Source: Candidatus Siliceabacter maunaloa
GTDB taxonomy: Bacteria; Actinomycetota; Thermoleophilia; Solirubrobacterales; Solirubrobacteraceae
Assembly: GCA_024330185.1 (NCBI GenBank)
Contig: JANDLV010000005.1
Coordinates: 62,001 to 126,000 of the forward strand
DNA length: 64,000 nt
Direction: 5' to 3'
The notes under the pieces were generated by a model. It saw nothing but the letters and a program-made list of their open reading frames with translations. It was not told the origin of the DNA and made no database searches. Made by a program: the position numbers and the translations under genes. This document shows, in pieces, positions 49,238 through 57,214 of the stretch (positions are counted from its first letter, which is position 1; each line of letters opens with the position of its first letter).

Positions 49238-50323
49238 GTGCGTCGCCTCCTCCTCGCAGCTCTCGCGGCGCTCACCGCCCTGAGCCTCGCGGCCCCCGCC
49301 CAGGCCGAACTCAAGAAGAAGGCCATCTGGGGGCCGGTCACGCTCCCCAGCGGGGAGTCGGCCTTCACGACCTACGAGGAGCTGGGCGTGGAGGTCTTCC
49401 AGATACAGGTCGACTGGTCGGAGGTGGCGGCCATCGAGCCGGCCACTGCTAGAGACAAACGCCAGCCGAGCGCCTACGACTGGCCCGAGGACGTCGGCTT
49501 CGCCGTGCGCGAGGCCCAGGAGCACGGCATCGAGGTCGCGCTGATGCTGACCAACACCCCGAGTTGGGCCAACGGCGGCCAGAGCCCGCAGCACGCGCCC
49601 ACCGACGAGATCGAGTTCGCGCGCTTCGCCCAGGCCGCCAGTCGCAAGTACCCGGCCGTGCGCTTCTGGATGATCTGGGGAGAGCCGAACCGGGAGGGTT
49701 CGTTCCTCCCGATGCCCCCGGACTCCCCCGTGGGTCCGCGCAAGTACGCCGACGTGCTCGATGCCGCCTACGTCGCACTCAAGAAGCAGAGCCGAGCGAA
49801 TCGCGTCATCGGCGGGATGACCTTCACGGCCGGAGTGATCGCTCCGAAGTTCTTCATCGAGGATCTGGTTCGCTCCAACGGTCGCCCGCCGCGCATGGAC
49901 TTCTACGGCCACAACCCGTTCACCACGCGCTACCCCGACCTCGACAAGGGCGGCGTAGGCCCGGGGTTTCGGGACATGAGCGACGTGGACGTCCTCCACC
50001 GCGACGTTCGCGAGCACTACGAGCGCTCCTACTTCCGCTACCGCGAGAGCACGCCGCGCCTGTGGCTGTCGGAGTTCACCGTCCAGGCCGACCGCACCAG
50101 CGGGGCGTTCGACTTCTTCGTGTCGCGCCCCGAGCAGGCGCTGTGGCTGCGCAAGGCCTACCGCATCCAGAACGAGACCGACTACATCTACCTTCTCGGC
50201 TGGTTCAATCTGCAGGACGCGCCCGAGGGGACGAACGGAGTCACGACGGGGCTGATGACCCACGAGGGCGAGCACAAGCCGTCATTCGACGCCTACAGGG
50301 GGATCGAGATTGAGTCCGACTAG
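49238..50323 (+). CDS. Secreted GH-A-like glycosidase, copy 4
   Basis: 361 residues from GTG 49238; the mature part begins after the signal peptide VRRLLLAALAALTALSLAAPAQA. ELKKKAIWGPVTLPSGESAF is nearly the same as in copy 3. Acid/base candidate Glu149 is in FWMIWGEPN and nucleophile candidate Glu279 in LWLSEFTVQ. YLLGWFNLQDAP and LMTHEGEHKPSF follow. The protein is about the same length as copy 3. The start is fixed by the leaderless promoter and the signal peptide, although the frame is open further upstream. It ends 26 bases from the convergent Wzy-like gene. Its position at the edge of the Wzx/Wzy operon fits a role in trimming or releasing the polymer. Confidence 0.82.
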   Translation: MRRLLLAALAALTALSLAAPAQAELKKKAIWGPVTLPSGESAFTTYEELGVEVFQIQVDWSEVAAIEPATARDKRQPSAYDWPEDVGFAVREAQEHGIEVALMLTNTPSWANGGQSPQHAPTDEIEFARFAQAASRKYPAVRFWMIWGEPNREGSFLPMPPDSPVGPRKYADVLDAAYVALKKQSRANRVIGGMTFTAGVIAPKFFIEDLVRSNGRPPRMDFYGHNPFTTRYPDLDKGGVGPGFRDMSDVDVLHRDVREHYERSYFRYRESTPRLWLSEFTVQADRTSGAFDFFVSRPEQALWLRKAYRIQNETDYIYLLGWFNLQDAPEGTNGVTTGLMTHEGEHKPSFDAYRGIEIESD

Positions 50324-50349
50324 TAGACGAGAAGGGAAATTCCAGTTCG

Positions 50350-52260
50350 CTACCTTGAGGCGCGGCTGGACTCTGCCTGAGCCTCGCGCGCCAGCTCCAC
50401 GAGCTGGCGCAGGCCGATGTCCTGCGGGTTGAGCCTCAACGCCATGGCGTAGAGGCGCTGGGCCTCGGCCGGGCGGCCGGCGCGCAGCTCGAGGTCGGCG
50501 AGCAGCGCGTAGTTGACGAAGTTCTCGGGCTCCAGCTCGATCGCCTCGCGCAGTGCTGCACGGGCGTCGTCGACGCGGTCGAGTGACTCCAGAGCTCCCG
50601 CCTGCAGGCGCAGGGGCGCCAGGGCAAACGGGTTGAGGGTCTCGGCGGTACGTGCCCGGTCCAGGCGCGGGCGGGGATCCTCCGCCGCCCGTGCCTGGCG
50701 GACGGACACGTCGGCGAGGAACAGGAGGGCCACCAGCACCCCGCCGAGCGCCGCCACGGCCGCGAAGGCGATCCGCGGCGCGCGGCGCACCCTGATGCCC
50801 TCGTCGTCGCCGGCCGCCGTGCGCACGGCCAGGCCGAGCGCCAGGAACGCGAGGCCCACCACGCCGGGGACGAGCCACAGCCAGTCCACGGTGGTCTGGC
50901 TGAGTGCGACCGCCCCGACGGCCGCGAGCGCAGAGGCGTCTCGGCGCGGCACATGCTCGGCGCCGCGCGCCCCGCGTATCAGCACGACCGCCGTCGCGAC
51001 GACGAAGGTCGCCAACAGGAGGACGCCCACGAGCCCCAGCTCGGCGGCCAGGCGCAGCGGAAGGCTGTGCGGGGTGATGAGGTTGCGATCGGTGGCCCGC
51101 TGCGCGTAGTAGGCGATGGGGTAGCCGCCCTCGCCCGCGCCCAAGAGCGGGGCCGAGGCGAACTGATCCCACGCGATGCGCCACAGGTCGTAGCGCTGGC
51201 CGCCCACCGAGCCCAGGCGCGTCTGGGTCTCGCCGGGCGCGGCCGTGTCCAGCGAGCGAAACTCCGCGAGCTTGTCGCCCGCCAGCGCGATCGGATCGCC
51301 GACCACCGCCAGCCCTGCCACGGCGCCGGCCAGCGTGAAGATCACGAGCGTGCCCAGCGCGAGGCGCCGGGCGACACGTATCGCGCCATCGGTCGCGCGC
51401 AGCCCACGGTCGAACAGGCCGCCCAGCAGCGCCAGCACCGCGATGCCCGCGGCGAGGACCAGCAGCGCGTCGGCGGCCGTGTCGAGGTCGCCCGCAGCGA
51501 CCGCACCGACGTCCAGGAAGGCGTTGTACGGGCGCAGCAGCGGGTCGCTCAGCAGCGCAACCCCTATGACCGCGGCGATGGCCAGCCACGCACGACGCAC
51601 GCGCTCGGGCCCCAACCCGATGGCCACCACCGCTCCGGCGACCAGGCCGACCGCCGCGCCGCGCGACTGGGTCAGGAAGACGAGGCCCAGCGCGAGGGCG
51701 GCAAGCGAGCATGCGGGCACCCGCGCCCACAGGGGCCGCAGACGGCTGGCGCCCACGCAGCCCAGCGCCCAGAAGGCCATGGCGAAGATCGCGGCCGTGC
51801 CGTTGCGGTAGCCGATCGGGGCGTCGAGACGGCCGGCCAGGAAGGCGTCCTGCGCGTCGGTCAGCACGGCGACCACAGTGACGGTCACGATCGCCGCCAG
51901 GCCGAGGGTGATCAGGTCGCCGAGGCGACGGGCGTCATGGCGGGTGCTGACCAGCAGGACGCCGCAGGCCGCAAGCCCGGCGTAGAGCATCGTCCTCGCC
52001 GCGCCCTCCACGGCCGGCCCCGGCGTGTCGCCCCAGACGGCCGACAGCAGCGCCCAGCCCGCCAGGACGGCGAGTGCGGCGGCGGGGAGGTGCTCGAGGC
52101 GCGGGCGGGTGACCCGGGTCCCCACGGCCAGCAGGACGAGCACCAGCAGCGCCACGGGCGTCCACCAGCGCAGCGCGAAGGCGCCTTCGAACAGCGTGGC
52201 CAGCAGGAGCAGGGAGGCGACGAGGCCAGCCGGCGCCAGCTCCGCCGACCTACGGGCCAA
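50350..52260 (-). CDS. O-antigen ligase/Wzy-like polymerase with TPR tail
   Basis: 636 residues from 52260, overlapping the phosphoglycosyl transferase by 11 bases. About twelve hydrophobic helices occupy residues ~10-520. The large periplasmic loop with the Wzy_C pattern is around GSVGGQRYDLWRIAWDQF, LLGAGEGGYPIAYY and TPHSLPLRLAAELGLVG, where the conserved Arg and His of O-antigen ligases sit. The last ~100 residues are TPR-like (VDDARAALREAIELEPENFVN, RPAEAQRLYAMALRLNPQDI). It polymerises or ligates undecaprenyl-linked repeat units outside the membrane. It is the last gene of the four-gene operon from 55.5 kb. Confidence 0.87.
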   Translation of the reverse strand: MARRSAELAPAGLVASLLLLATLFEGAFALRWWTPVALLVLVLLAVGTRVTRPRLEHLPAAALAVLAGWALLSAVWGDTPGPAVEGAARTMLYAGLAACGVLLVSTRHDARRLGDLITLGLAAIVTVTVVAVLTDAQDAFLAGRLDAPIGYRNGTAAIFAMAFWALGCVGASRLRPLWARVPACSLAALALGLVFLTQSRGAAVGLVAGAVVAIGLGPERVRRAWLAIAAVIGVALLSDPLLRPYNAFLDVGAVAAGDLDTAADALLVLAAGIAVLALLGGLFDRGLRATDGAIRVARRLALGTLVIFTLAGAVAGLAVVGDPIALAGDKLAEFRSLDTAAPGETQTRLGSVGGQRYDLWRIAWDQFASAPLLGAGEGGYPIAYYAQRATDRNLITPHSLPLRLAAELGLVGVLLLATFVVATAVVLIRGARGAEHVPRRDASALAAVGAVALSQTTVDWLWLVPGVVGLAFLALGLAVRTAAGDDEGIRVRRAPRIAFAAVAALGGVLVALLFLADVSVRQARAAEDPRPRLDRARTAETLNPFALAPLRLQAGALESLDRVDDARAALREAIELEPENFVNYALLADLELRAGRPAEAQRLYAMALRLNPQDIGLRQLVELAREAQAESSRASR

Positions 52261-52978
52261 CAGCGCCCTGGGTGACGAACAGGGCGAGCAGCGTCACCCC
52301 CGTGCAGAGGAAGAACGTCGTGGCTCCCAGGGCGGCCGGCGCAGGTCTCGGCCCGCTGAGCGACGTCCACGCCCGCGCGGCCAGGCGCTGGAAGGGCAGC
52401 AGCGCCGTCCGCGTCAGGTAGACGAGATCGGCGAGGACGCCTCCCTCCGTCTCGACGTAGCGCAGGTCGATCTGGACCTTCAACGGCAGGATCGACTCGA
52501 GGTAGACCCCTTCGCGGTCGGCGACGTCGGCGAGCAGCCGGCCCTCCTCGGCGTAGGCGAGCTGGGCCGGACCCGTCAGCCCGGGAGAGACGCTCAGAAT
52601 GCGGTCGTACTCATCCGGGAAGAAGTTGACGAACTGCACCAGCTCGGGCCGGGGGCCCACGAGGCGCATCTCGCCGCGCAGGACGTTCCAGAGCTGGGGC
52701 AGCTCGTCCAGGCGCCAGCGCGCCAGCCAGAGGCCCAGCGGCGTGTAGCGCTCGTCGCCGGCGGCGCTCAACGACGGGCCGCTCGCGCCGGTGCGCATGG
52801 TGCGGAACTTGAGCATCGCGAAGGGCCGCCCGCTTCGACCCACGCGCGGCGAGCGGAAGAAGACGCTGCCCGGCGAGTCGAGGAAGACCGCCAGTGCGAG
52901 GGGCAGGGCGGCAAGTGCCGCCACGGGCAGCAGCGCGAGCGTCAGCGCCACATCGAACGCACGGGAGCCTCTCCTCAC
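52250..52978 (-). CDS. Undecaprenyl-phosphate phosphoglycosyl transferase
   Basis: 242 residues from GTG 52978, overlapping the aminotransferase stop by 4 bases. The N-terminal hydrophobic hairpin (DVALTLALLPVAALAALPL) is followed by the bacterial sugar transferase core: FFRSPRVGRSGRPFAMLKFRTM, RRWRLDELPQLWNVL-like RWRLDELPQLWNVLRGEM and LVGPRPE, then SPGLTGPAQLAY. It is the small PglC-like catalytic form with no N-terminal CoA-binding-type or multi-helix extension. A short hydrophobic helix at the C-terminus (FFLCTGVTLLALFV) is extra. It starts repeat-unit synthesis by moving a sugar-1-phosphate to the lipid carrier. Confidence 0.93.
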   Translation of the reverse strand: MRRGSRAFDVALTLALLPVAALAALPLALAVFLDSPGSVFFRSPRVGRSGRPFAMLKFRTMRTGASGPSLSAAGDERYTPLGLWLARWRLDELPQLWNVLRGEMRLVGPRPELVQFVNFFPDEYDRILSVSPGLTGPAQLAYAEEGRLLADVADREGVYLESILPLKVQIDLRYVETEGGVLADLVYLTRTALLPFQRLAARAWTSLSGPRPAPAALGATTFFLCTGVTLLALFVTQGAVGP

Positions 52979-54171
52979 GCGAGCGGGCCCTCCAGCGCCT
53001 CAGCCAGCGCGCCGACGACATCGTCCTGATCGCCGTCGCTGACGCCCGGATGCAGCGGCAGGCTGAGCGAGCGCAGCGCCCAGTCTGTCGCGTGCGGGAG
53101 ATCCCGGTCGTTCAGCCCGTAGCGCTCGCGGAAGAAGCTCTGACGATGGATGCCCTGGAAGTGGACGCTGGTGCCGATGTTGTGATCGGCAAGTCGGCGG
53201 ATCACCTCGTCGCGGTCGCTGGGCGCGTCGGCGGCCACCTTGACCGTGTACAGGTGGCGCGCGTGGCGGGCGTGAGCGGGCAGCGAGGGGGGCGACTCGA
53301 GCGGTAGCCCGGCCAGCAGCTCGTCGTAGCGGCGGGCCAGCGCCTCCCTGCGCGCCAGCCAGCCCTCCAGGCGCGGGAGCTGGTGGATGCCGATGGCGGC
53401 GGCCACGTCGCTCATGCGCAGCTTGAAGCCCGGCTCCACGACGTCGTAGTCGGCGGGACCCGAGCGCCCGTGGCGAGACCACGACGAGCGGCTGAGTCCC
53501 TGCACGGCGAGACGCTCGACCCTGGCGGCTTCCTCGACACTGCGCACGACGAGCGCTCCGCCTTCGACGGTGGTGATGTTCTTGGACGCGTGGAAGGAGA
53601 ACGAGACGAGGTTGCCGTGGGCGCCGATGCACCGGCCGCCCCACCGCGCACCGATGGCGTGCGCGGCGTCCTCGACGACCGTCAACTGGTGGCGGTCGCG
53701 AAGGTCGGCCAGCGCGTCCATGTCCAGCGGGCGGCCGCCCAGGTGGACGGGCATGAGCGCGCGGGTGCGCGGCCCGACCATGGCGTCGGCCTGGTCGAGG
53801 TCGATCAGGCCCGTCGCGGGATCGCAATCGACCAGCACCGGCCGGGCGCCGGTGTGCTCGACCACGTTGGCGCAGGCGACGAAGGTGTTGGCCGGCAGCA
53901 GCACCTCGTCGTCCCGCTTGACCCCGGCCAGGCGCAGCGCGAGCAGCAGCCCGGCCGTGCAGGACGAGAGCGCTCGGATGTGCTCCGCGCCCAGGTAGCT
54001 GCTCAGCTCGTGCTCGAGGCGCCCCACACGCGGGCCGGCGACCACCCACCCCGACTGCAGCACGGCGAGGACCTCCTGCTGTTCGGCCGCACCGATCATT
54101 GGCTGGGTGACCCCCAGGAAGTCGCGGTGGCGGCGCGCAGGCTCGATCACTCCGCTTTGTAGCGCGTTCAT
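52975..54171 (-). CDS. DegT/DnrJ/EryC1/StrS-family aminotransferase
   Basis: 398 residues from ATG 54171. The PLP-binding Lys is Lys197 in SFHASKNITTVEGG, preceded by VVEDAAHAIGA with the cofactor Asp, and GWVVAGPRVGRLEHEL opens the domain. LPANTFVACANVV and LYTVKV are typical of sugar aminotransferases. These enzymes make amino sugars from keto-sugar nucleotides such as the RmlB product. It lies between a GT4 gene (76 bases upstream) and the phosphoglycosyl transferase (4-base overlap). The first sugar of the repeat may therefore be a 4-amino- or 3-amino-deoxyhexose. The exact regiospecificity is not visible. Confidence 0.93.
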   Translation of the reverse strand: MNALQSGVIEPARRHRDFLGVTQPMIGAAEQQEVLAVLQSGWVVAGPRVGRLEHELSSYLGAEHIRALSSCTAGLLLALRLAGVKRDDEVLLPANTFVACANVVEHTGARPVLVDCDPATGLIDLDQADAMVGPRTRALMPVHLGGRPLDMDALADLRDRHQLTVVEDAAHAIGARWGGRCIGAHGNLVSFSFHASKNITTVEGGALVVRSVEEAARVERLAVQGLSRSSWSRHGRSGPADYDVVEPGFKLRMSDVAAAIGIHQLPRLEGWLARREALARRYDELLAGLPLESPPSLPAHARHARHLYTVKVAADAPSDRDEVIRRLADHNIGTSVHFQGIHRQSFFRERYGLNDRDLPHATDWALRSLSLPLHPGVSDGDQDDVVGALAEALEGPLA

Positions 54172-54247
54172 CTATCCCCCGCGGTTGTTGGTGTCGCGTG
54201 ACATCTGCTTCGCCGTTTCCGTTCGGCGCTGTTCCCAACTCGAAACG

Positions 54248-55474
54248 TTAGCTCAAACCCCGCGCCTCGTGTTGCCAACCCGGGGATATGACGGTCCCCA
54301 GGAGTTCGTGCCACGAGACAATAGCGCGTTGCCGTTCAAAGCTCTGCTTCACGGTGTGACGGCCCGCCGCGCCGAGCGCCCGAACGTGTTTGCGGTCCCG
54401 ATGAAGAGCCAGCAGCGCTTCGGCGAGCGCGCCGGGATCCTGGGGAGGGACGACCACGCCCGCGCCGGCGCCCGCCACGAGCACTGCCGCCTCGCCGCGG
54501 GCGCAGAGCACGACGGCACGCCCGGCGGCCATGATCTCCAGCAGCTTCGTGGGCAGGGCGCCCGCGAAGATCGGACGATCGCGCAGCAGGACCGCGCCGG
54601 CGTCGGCCCAGGCATAGAGGGCCGGGATCCCGGCCGCCGGCACGACGCCCAGCAGCTCGACGTTGCCGGCGCCCGTCCGCTCGACGGCCGCGCGCACCGA
54701 GGGCGCCTCCGCGCCGGAGCCGGCGACCCGGACCTGGACCGTCCCGGGCCCGGCGCGCACGGCGGCCTCCACGAGCGTCTCCAGGCCCTGGGCGAGCCCG
54801 ACGGTTCCCGCGTAGACGACGCGCAGCGGGCCATCGCGATCGGGGCGCGGCGGGGTGGGCGCAAAGCGCTCGACATCGACGGCGGGCGGGATCCGCTCCA
54901 CCTTGCCCGCGGCCTCGGGGAGCGTCTGCAGGTCGTCGACGAGGCCGCGAGTGGGAACGGTCACCGCGGCGGCATGCCGGTAGCACCAGCGCTCGAGTGC
55001 CCGCGCGGCGCGGATCGCCCCGGGGTCGGTGAGCGCGCCGAGTTCGACCGCGCTCGCGGGCCAGCGATCGGCCACGTTGACCACGAGGGCCGCGCGCTTG
55101 GCCCAGGCGTAGGTCACCCCCGCCGCCGCGAGGAAGAGCGGCGGCGACTCCACCACGACCACGTCGGCCGGGCCGGTGAGTGGGCTGGTGGCCAGCGCGG
55201 ACGCCGCGAACGAGAGGTGGTTGGCCAGCCGGCGGGCGAAGCCGCGGTTGGGTGCGGCGTAGACGGCGCTGCGCACCACGCCGGCGCTGCGGTCGCGCTG
55301 GGCGAGGCGGTTGCGGTAGGGGGGCTGGACGACGCCGTCGGGGTAGTGCGGGAACGCCGTGTGCACGCGCACGTCCACCCCGCGAGCCCGCAGACCCGAA
55401 GCCAGCCCCGCCAGGCGCGCCTGCGGAGCGCCCACCTCCGGAGGGAAGTAGTGGGTCAGAAGGACGACGCGCAG
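54248..55474 (-). CDS. WbuB-like GT4 glycosyltransferase, probable non-standard start
   Basis: The first standard start, GTG 55435, would remove the Rossmann strand. The 13 in-frame codons upstream read LRVVLLTHYFPPEVGAPQ, which is how WbuB/WcaI-like GT4 enzymes normally begin (usually with ATG-Arg). Translation therefore probably starts at CTG 55474, just 7 bases after the minus-strand -10 box, in leaderless fashion. The total is then about 408 residues. Later motifs: VVVVESPPLFLAAAGV, VNVADRWPASAVELG, VVYAGTVGLAQGLETLV and the donor site GALPTKLLEIMAAGRAVVL. It is the first gene of the Wzy operon. It probably adds the second sugar, often a FucNAc/QuiNAc-type residue in relatives. Confidence 0.8.
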   Translation of the reverse strand: MRVVLLTHYFPPEVGAPQARLAGLASGLRARGVDVRVHTAFPHYPDGVVQPPYRNRLAQRDRSAGVVRSAVYAAPNRGFARRLANHLSFAASALATSPLTGPADVVVVESPPLFLAAAGVTYAWAKRAALVVNVADRWPASAVELGALTDPGAIRAARALERWCYRHAAAVTVPTRGLVDDLQTLPEAAGKVERIPPAVDVERFAPTPPRPDRDGPLRVVYAGTVGLAQGLETLVEAAVRAGPGTVQVRVAGSGAEAPSVRAAVERTGAGNVELLGVVPAAGIPALYAWADAGAVLLRDRPIFAGALPTKLLEIMAAGRAVVLCARGEAAVLVAGAGAGVVVPPQDPGALAEALLALHRDRKHVRALGAAGRHTVKQSFERQRAIVSWHELLGTVISPGWQHEARGLS

Positions 55475-55482
55475 GACGTGGT

Positions 55483-55488
55483 CTATAG
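55483..55488. promoter_or_regulatory. Symmetric bidirectional -10 element CTATAG
   Basis: The palindrome CTATAG gives TATAGT on the plus strand (55484-55489) for the gene at 55494 and TATAGA on the minus strand (55487-55482) for the GT4 gene. On the minus strand TAGACA (55510-55505) matches a -35 with 17-bp spacing. Both start codons lie within 4-8 bases of the -10. Confidence 0.6.
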
Positions 55489-55493
55489 TCGGC

Positions 55494-56129
55494 GTGGTGC
55501 GGGTTGTCTACCTAGCAGCAGTGCTTGGCGCTGCGCTGCTGGCCCTTCCGGCGGTCGCAGGCGCGCAGTCCCCCTCGTCGGACCCGGAGTCCGGCAGTCC
55601 GCCGGGCGTCATCTACGAGCTTCCCGTCGAGTCGGGCCGCGACGATGCCGCGCCCCGGGGCGGATCGGGCGACAGCCGCCGCCCGGGCTCACGCGGCGGT
55701 GGCTCCGGCTCGGGTGGCGGCGATCGCGCCGACGGGGGCCCCGGAGGCTCAGGGTCGGGCTCCGATGGGTCGGGCTCCGGCTCCGGCCGAGCCGGCTCGG
55801 GTGGCTTCGACGGCTCCGCGGGCGAGGGGGGCTCGGGCACGGGAGGATCGGCAGGCAGCGGGATCTCCGGCGGCGTGGGCGGCGGCGAAGACTCGGGAGG
55901 CGGCGAGGGTGGCGAAGGGTCGACCGGCGACTCGCCGCTGCGCTCGGAGAACGGGTTCGGCTCCTCGAGCGACGTGCCGGGGCTCGATGACCGCGGCACG
56001 CTCCCCGCAGTGGGCGAGTCGACCGGCGGCCTGGGGACCGGCAGCATTCTCGCGATCGCCCTCCTGGCGGCGGTGGTCCTCGCCGGCGTCGGCCTCGGCG
56101 TGGCCCGGCAGCTCCGTAGTCGCGGCTGA
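55494..56129 (+). CDS. Gly/Ser-rich surface protein with C-terminal membrane anchor
   Basis: 211 residues from GTG 55494; a second GTG at 55497 fits the promoter equally well. The signal peptide is VVYLAAVLGAALLALPAVAGAQ. Residues ~50-170 are almost entirely Gly, Ser, Asp and Glu with some Arg (long runs such as GSGSDGSGSGSG), clearly disordered. A hydrophobic helix (LGTGSILAIALLAAVVLAGVGLGV) and a basic end (RQLRSRG) form a stop-transfer anchor. It is likely an extracytoplasmic tether or linker protein at the cell surface. It shares a symmetric promoter with the Wzy operon, suggesting co-regulation with polysaccharide assembly. No family is recognised. Confidence 0.75.
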   Translation: MVRVVYLAAVLGAALLALPAVAGAQSPSSDPESGSPPGVIYELPVESGRDDAAPRGGSGDSRRPGSRGGGSGSGGGDRADGGPGGSGSGSDGSGSGSGRAGSGGFDGSAGEGGSGTGGSAGSGISGGVGGGEDSGGGEGGEGSTGDSPLRSENGFGSSSDVPGLDDRGTLPAVGESTGGLGTGSILAIALLAAVVLAGVGLGVARQLRSRG

Positions 56130-56240
56130 CGGCGACTACGAGCGCGGCCTCACCCGGTTTTCTGGTATATGTCTCTACGTTATGTGTGGGCGGCGAAGGA
56201 TCGGCCGCTCATCGAAGCCACAAGACCCTTGGGGGTTCGC

Positions 56241-56816
56241 ATGGACGTAGGACGCGTGTTGGGTGGGCTCAAAGCTGGGCGCAGCGGGCCGTGGGCCCTG
56301 CTGTGCTCTTTCGTGCTCGCAATCATGATCACGCCGCTCGCCATGGCCGTCGGCGAAGGCGACCCCATCACCGGTGGCGAGCGCAACCCGAACAACAACC
56401 AGACGCAGGAGCTGACCGAGGAGACGGAGATCATCGCCGACACTCCGACGGACAGCTACGGCACCCGTCAGTCCAACAAGGGCGAGGGCGGCGGCGCGAT
56501 CTACGGCTGTCGCGCGGATCTCGATTCAAGCGCTCTCGGCGACCCCGCGAGCACGACGCCGTGCCTCCGTGCGAACAACCTCGGCGGCGGGGAGGCCTTC
56601 CAGTTCGAGACCGACGGTCAACTCGCCGGCGTCATCCAGAACGGGGACAGCCTCGGTACGCTCAACCCCAACGCCAAGCCGTTCATCACGAACGCCACCG
56701 GCGTCGCCAACGGCCTCAACGCCGATGACGTGGACGGCATGGACGCTCAGCAGATCATCGCCGAGGCAGTGCGGCAGGCCAACGAGAACGTGGATCCGCA
56801 GTACCGTCAGCCGTAG
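56241..56816 (+). CDS. Secreted protein of unknown function
   Basis: 191 residues from ATG 56241; the open frame reaches back to 56169 but the signal sequence starts here. Signal peptide: PWALLCSFVLAIMITPLAMA. The mature part has an Asn/Gln-rich stretch (NPNNNQTQE), a Gly-rich segment with two Cys (AIYGCRADLD and TTPCLRANN), and a C-terminal motif ATGVANGLNADDVDGMDAQQI. This NADxVDGxDA pattern recurs in many secreted actinobacterial proteins of unknown role. It is followed by a strong hairpin terminator. It lies downstream of the Gly/Ser-rich protein and may be exported with it. Confidence 0.7.
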   Translation: MDVGRVLGGLKAGRSGPWALLCSFVLAIMITPLAMAVGEGDPITGGERNPNNNQTQELTEETEIIADTPTDSYGTRQSNKGEGGGAIYGCRADLDSSALGDPASTTPCLRANNLGGGEAFQFETDGQLAGVIQNGDSLGTLNPNAKPFITNATGVANGLNADDVDGMDAQQIIAEAVRQANENVDPQYRQP

Positions 56817-56843
56817 GGCTTCTCCGACACAGAAGCGGTGGAA

Positions 56844-56872
56844 AGAAGGGCCGGCTCTGCGCCGGCCCTTCT
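56844..56872 (+). terminator. Hairpin terminator, 12-bp perfect stem
   Basis: AGAAGGGCCGGC (56844-56855) pairs perfectly with GCCGGCCCTTCT (56861-56872), 5-base loop, 28 bases after the stop of the secreted protein gene. No long T tract follows, as often in GC-rich actinobacteria. Confidence 0.7.
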
Positions 56873-57033
56873 GCTGTGGCGCACAGGCACGCGCCCAGCG
56901 CGTGGTCGGCGGGAGCCCGTGGGGCCTGGCGGTCGTCACATGCCGCGGCGGGCCGGAAGCGGGCGGCATACGATGCGCGGCCGGCGGCACGATGCGCGCG
57001 TCGCTTCGCGTGCCGTCGGCTGAGGAGATAGCG

Positions 57034-57180
57034 ATGGAAGTCCTGCTCACCACCCACACGCCCGAGGGCGTCGAGGTCGTCCTGCCCGCCATCGTTTGGG
57101 CCAAGGTGCTGGAGGAGCATCACGAGATCGCCGAGCTTGGGCGCTCGTCGTCGTGCTTTACGCGCCGGTACCCGCCATAA
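57034..57180 (+). CDS. Small protein of unknown function
   Basis: 48 residues from ATG 57034 with the ribosome binding site gaggag 6 bases upstream. The sequence MEVLLTTHTPEGVEVVLPAI then WAKVLEEHHEIAELG looks like the first half of a small alpha/beta protein. The end (SSSCFTRRYPP) looks accidental, so the gene may be cut short by a frameshift. It precedes a DUF2283-like gene by 34 bases. The function is unknown; a toxin-antitoxin or nuclease-related origin is possible but not supported by motifs. Confidence 0.45.
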   Translation: MEVLLTTHTPEGVEVVLPAIVWAKVLEEHHEIAELGRSSSCFTRRYPP

Positions 57181-57214
57181 TCGTCACGGCGTTCACGCCT
57201 GAGCACCCGCCCGC

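Noticed and set aside
50953-52275. Plus-strand open frame of 440 codons opposite the Wzy-like gene
   Set aside because: Gln/Arg/His-rich antisense shadow of a membrane protein gene, with no independent features.
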